Shown in pieces: positions 63,451 through 64,000 of a DNA stretch of 64,000 nt (position 1 is its first letter; every line of letters begins with the position of its first letter). The notes beneath the pieces were generated by a model. The model saw only the letters and a program-made list of their open reading frames with translations. It was not told where the DNA came from and made no database searches. The stretch is taken from positions 2,115,001 through 2,179,000 of the forward strand of contig NZ_CP120373.1 in the NCBI RefSeq assembly GCF_029892065.1, written 5' to 3'. The stretch is from Sinorhizobium garamanticum (GTDB taxonomy: Bacteria > Pseudomonadota > Alphaproteobacteria > Rhizobiales > Rhizobiaceae). The translations under genes were made by a program, and so were the position numbers.

Positions 63451-64000
63451 GTGCGGCAAGCTCAAGAATTGAAAGAAAATCGTCTCGGCCTTTCGGATCG
63501 TTATGATGTCGCGGTTACTTCGGCTGCGCCGGCATTCGACGAAATCGTCGGGTTGGCGACAGAAGTGTGCGACGCGCCCGTCGCCACGATCCATTTTGTC
63601 GATGAGGGTGATCAGTGGATTCAGGCGGCTACCAGCCTGCGCGACGAGGATAGCGCCGATCCAGGCAGTATTTGCGCGTTAGCGCAGCCCTCAGATGAGG
63701 TCATCGTCGTTCGGGACCTCGTAACGGATGCGCGGTTCAGGAACTATCTGCGAACGCACCCGGCAAGCTCGGTGCGCTTTTACGCGGCGGCTTCACTTGT
63801 TGCTCCGGACGGGACCTATGTCGGTGCCCTTTGCGTGCTCGATCGGCAGCCGCGCGATCTGAGCGACAAGCAGCGGTCTCTGTTGAAGGCGTTGGCCCGC
63901 CGTGTGATCACCGAGCTCGAGCTGCGGCGGTCGCTTGAAGCCGAGCGCGTGGCGCGTCGTGATGCGGAACAGCTCTTGATGGAAAAGGATCGGCTGCTGG
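63451..64000 (+). CDS. GAF-domain signalling protein, cut by the window edge
   Basis: From a GTG at 63451 the frame stays open to the end of the window. It reads VRQAQELKENRLGLSDRYDVAVTSA, then a GAF domain (FDEIVGLATEVCDAPVATIHFVDEGDQWIQAATSL, SICALAQP, VVRDLVTDARFRNYL, RFYAAASLVAPDGTYVGALCVLDRQPRDLSDKQ). A coiled-coil linker (LELRRSLEAERVARRDAEQLL) follows, which usually leads into a kinase or cyclase domain. The output domain lies beyond the window, so it may be a histidine kinase partner for nearby regulators. Confidence 0.8.
   Translation, partial: MRQAQELKENRLGLSDRYDVAVTSAAPAFDEIVGLATEVCDAPVATIHFVDEGDQWIQAATSLRDEDSADPGSICALAQPSDEVIVVRDLVTDARFRNYLRTHPASSVRFYAAASLVAPDGTYVGALCVLDRQPRDLSDKQRSLLKALARRVITELELRRSLEAERVARRDAEQLLMEKDRLL

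Overview
This window looks like an alphaproteobacterial (probably Hyphomicrobiales) chromosome carrying a large integrated conjugative element. It opens with the 3' end of a 23S rRNA gene, then 5S rRNA and an initiator tRNA (CAU, with the C1:A72 mismatch), the usual end of an alphaproteobacterial rrn operon. A large serine recombinase gene abuts the tRNA. Three direct repeats of the tRNA 3' end lie at the junction, so this is probably the left end of the element. No matching right end was recognised, so the element probably continues beyond base 64000.

Layout: 1-1865, rrn end. 1762-3769, recombinase module. 4100-25600, metal-homeostasis cargo: a FecBCD-type ABC importer, HupE, duplicate metabolic enzymes (CysS, FolE, HisI, gamma-carbonic anhydrase, glutathione-dependent formaldehyde dehydrogenase), three COG0523 (CobW) GTPases, DUF1826 and two Zur-like Fur-family regulators. 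A lipase-like hydrolase and a diguanylate cyclase sit inside this cargo. 25785-30366, a Csu-type chaperone-usher pilus operon. 30750-53786, the backbone: trbBCDEJKLFGI, traG, DUF3363 relaxase, transglycosylase, TraF peptidase, ParA, RepA, AlpA and DUF2285 regulators. 56213-61449, a peptide/nickel-type ABC importer operon. 61768-64000, PAS-LuxR and GAF-domain signalling genes.

The unifying signal is a 22-bp palindrome built around GTTATAAC. Five close copies occur (14813, 20184, 23649, 43866, 61485). Each lies directly upstream of, or between, zinc-type genes, and one precedes a Zur gene itself. I infer a Zur regulon carried on a mobile element: under zinc starvation it would switch on metal import (FecBCD type, HupE, and possibly the peptide/nickel-type importer), COG0523 GTPases and backup enzymes. 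An ABC exporter inserted between traG and the relaxase carries the one perfect copy of the palindrome. Two of the enzymes have lost zinc ligands seen in their families: the structural-zinc lobe of the formaldehyde dehydrogenase, and one cysteine of HisI.

The backbone also contains a plausible vegetative origin inside the 3' end of repA (three iteron-like repeats, two inverted perfect DnaA boxes, an AT-rich stretch) and a candidate oriT (17-bp-arm inverted repeat) upstream of the relaxase. The element may therefore replicate as well as integrate. Gene calls rest on reading the protein sequences. No database search or computation was run.
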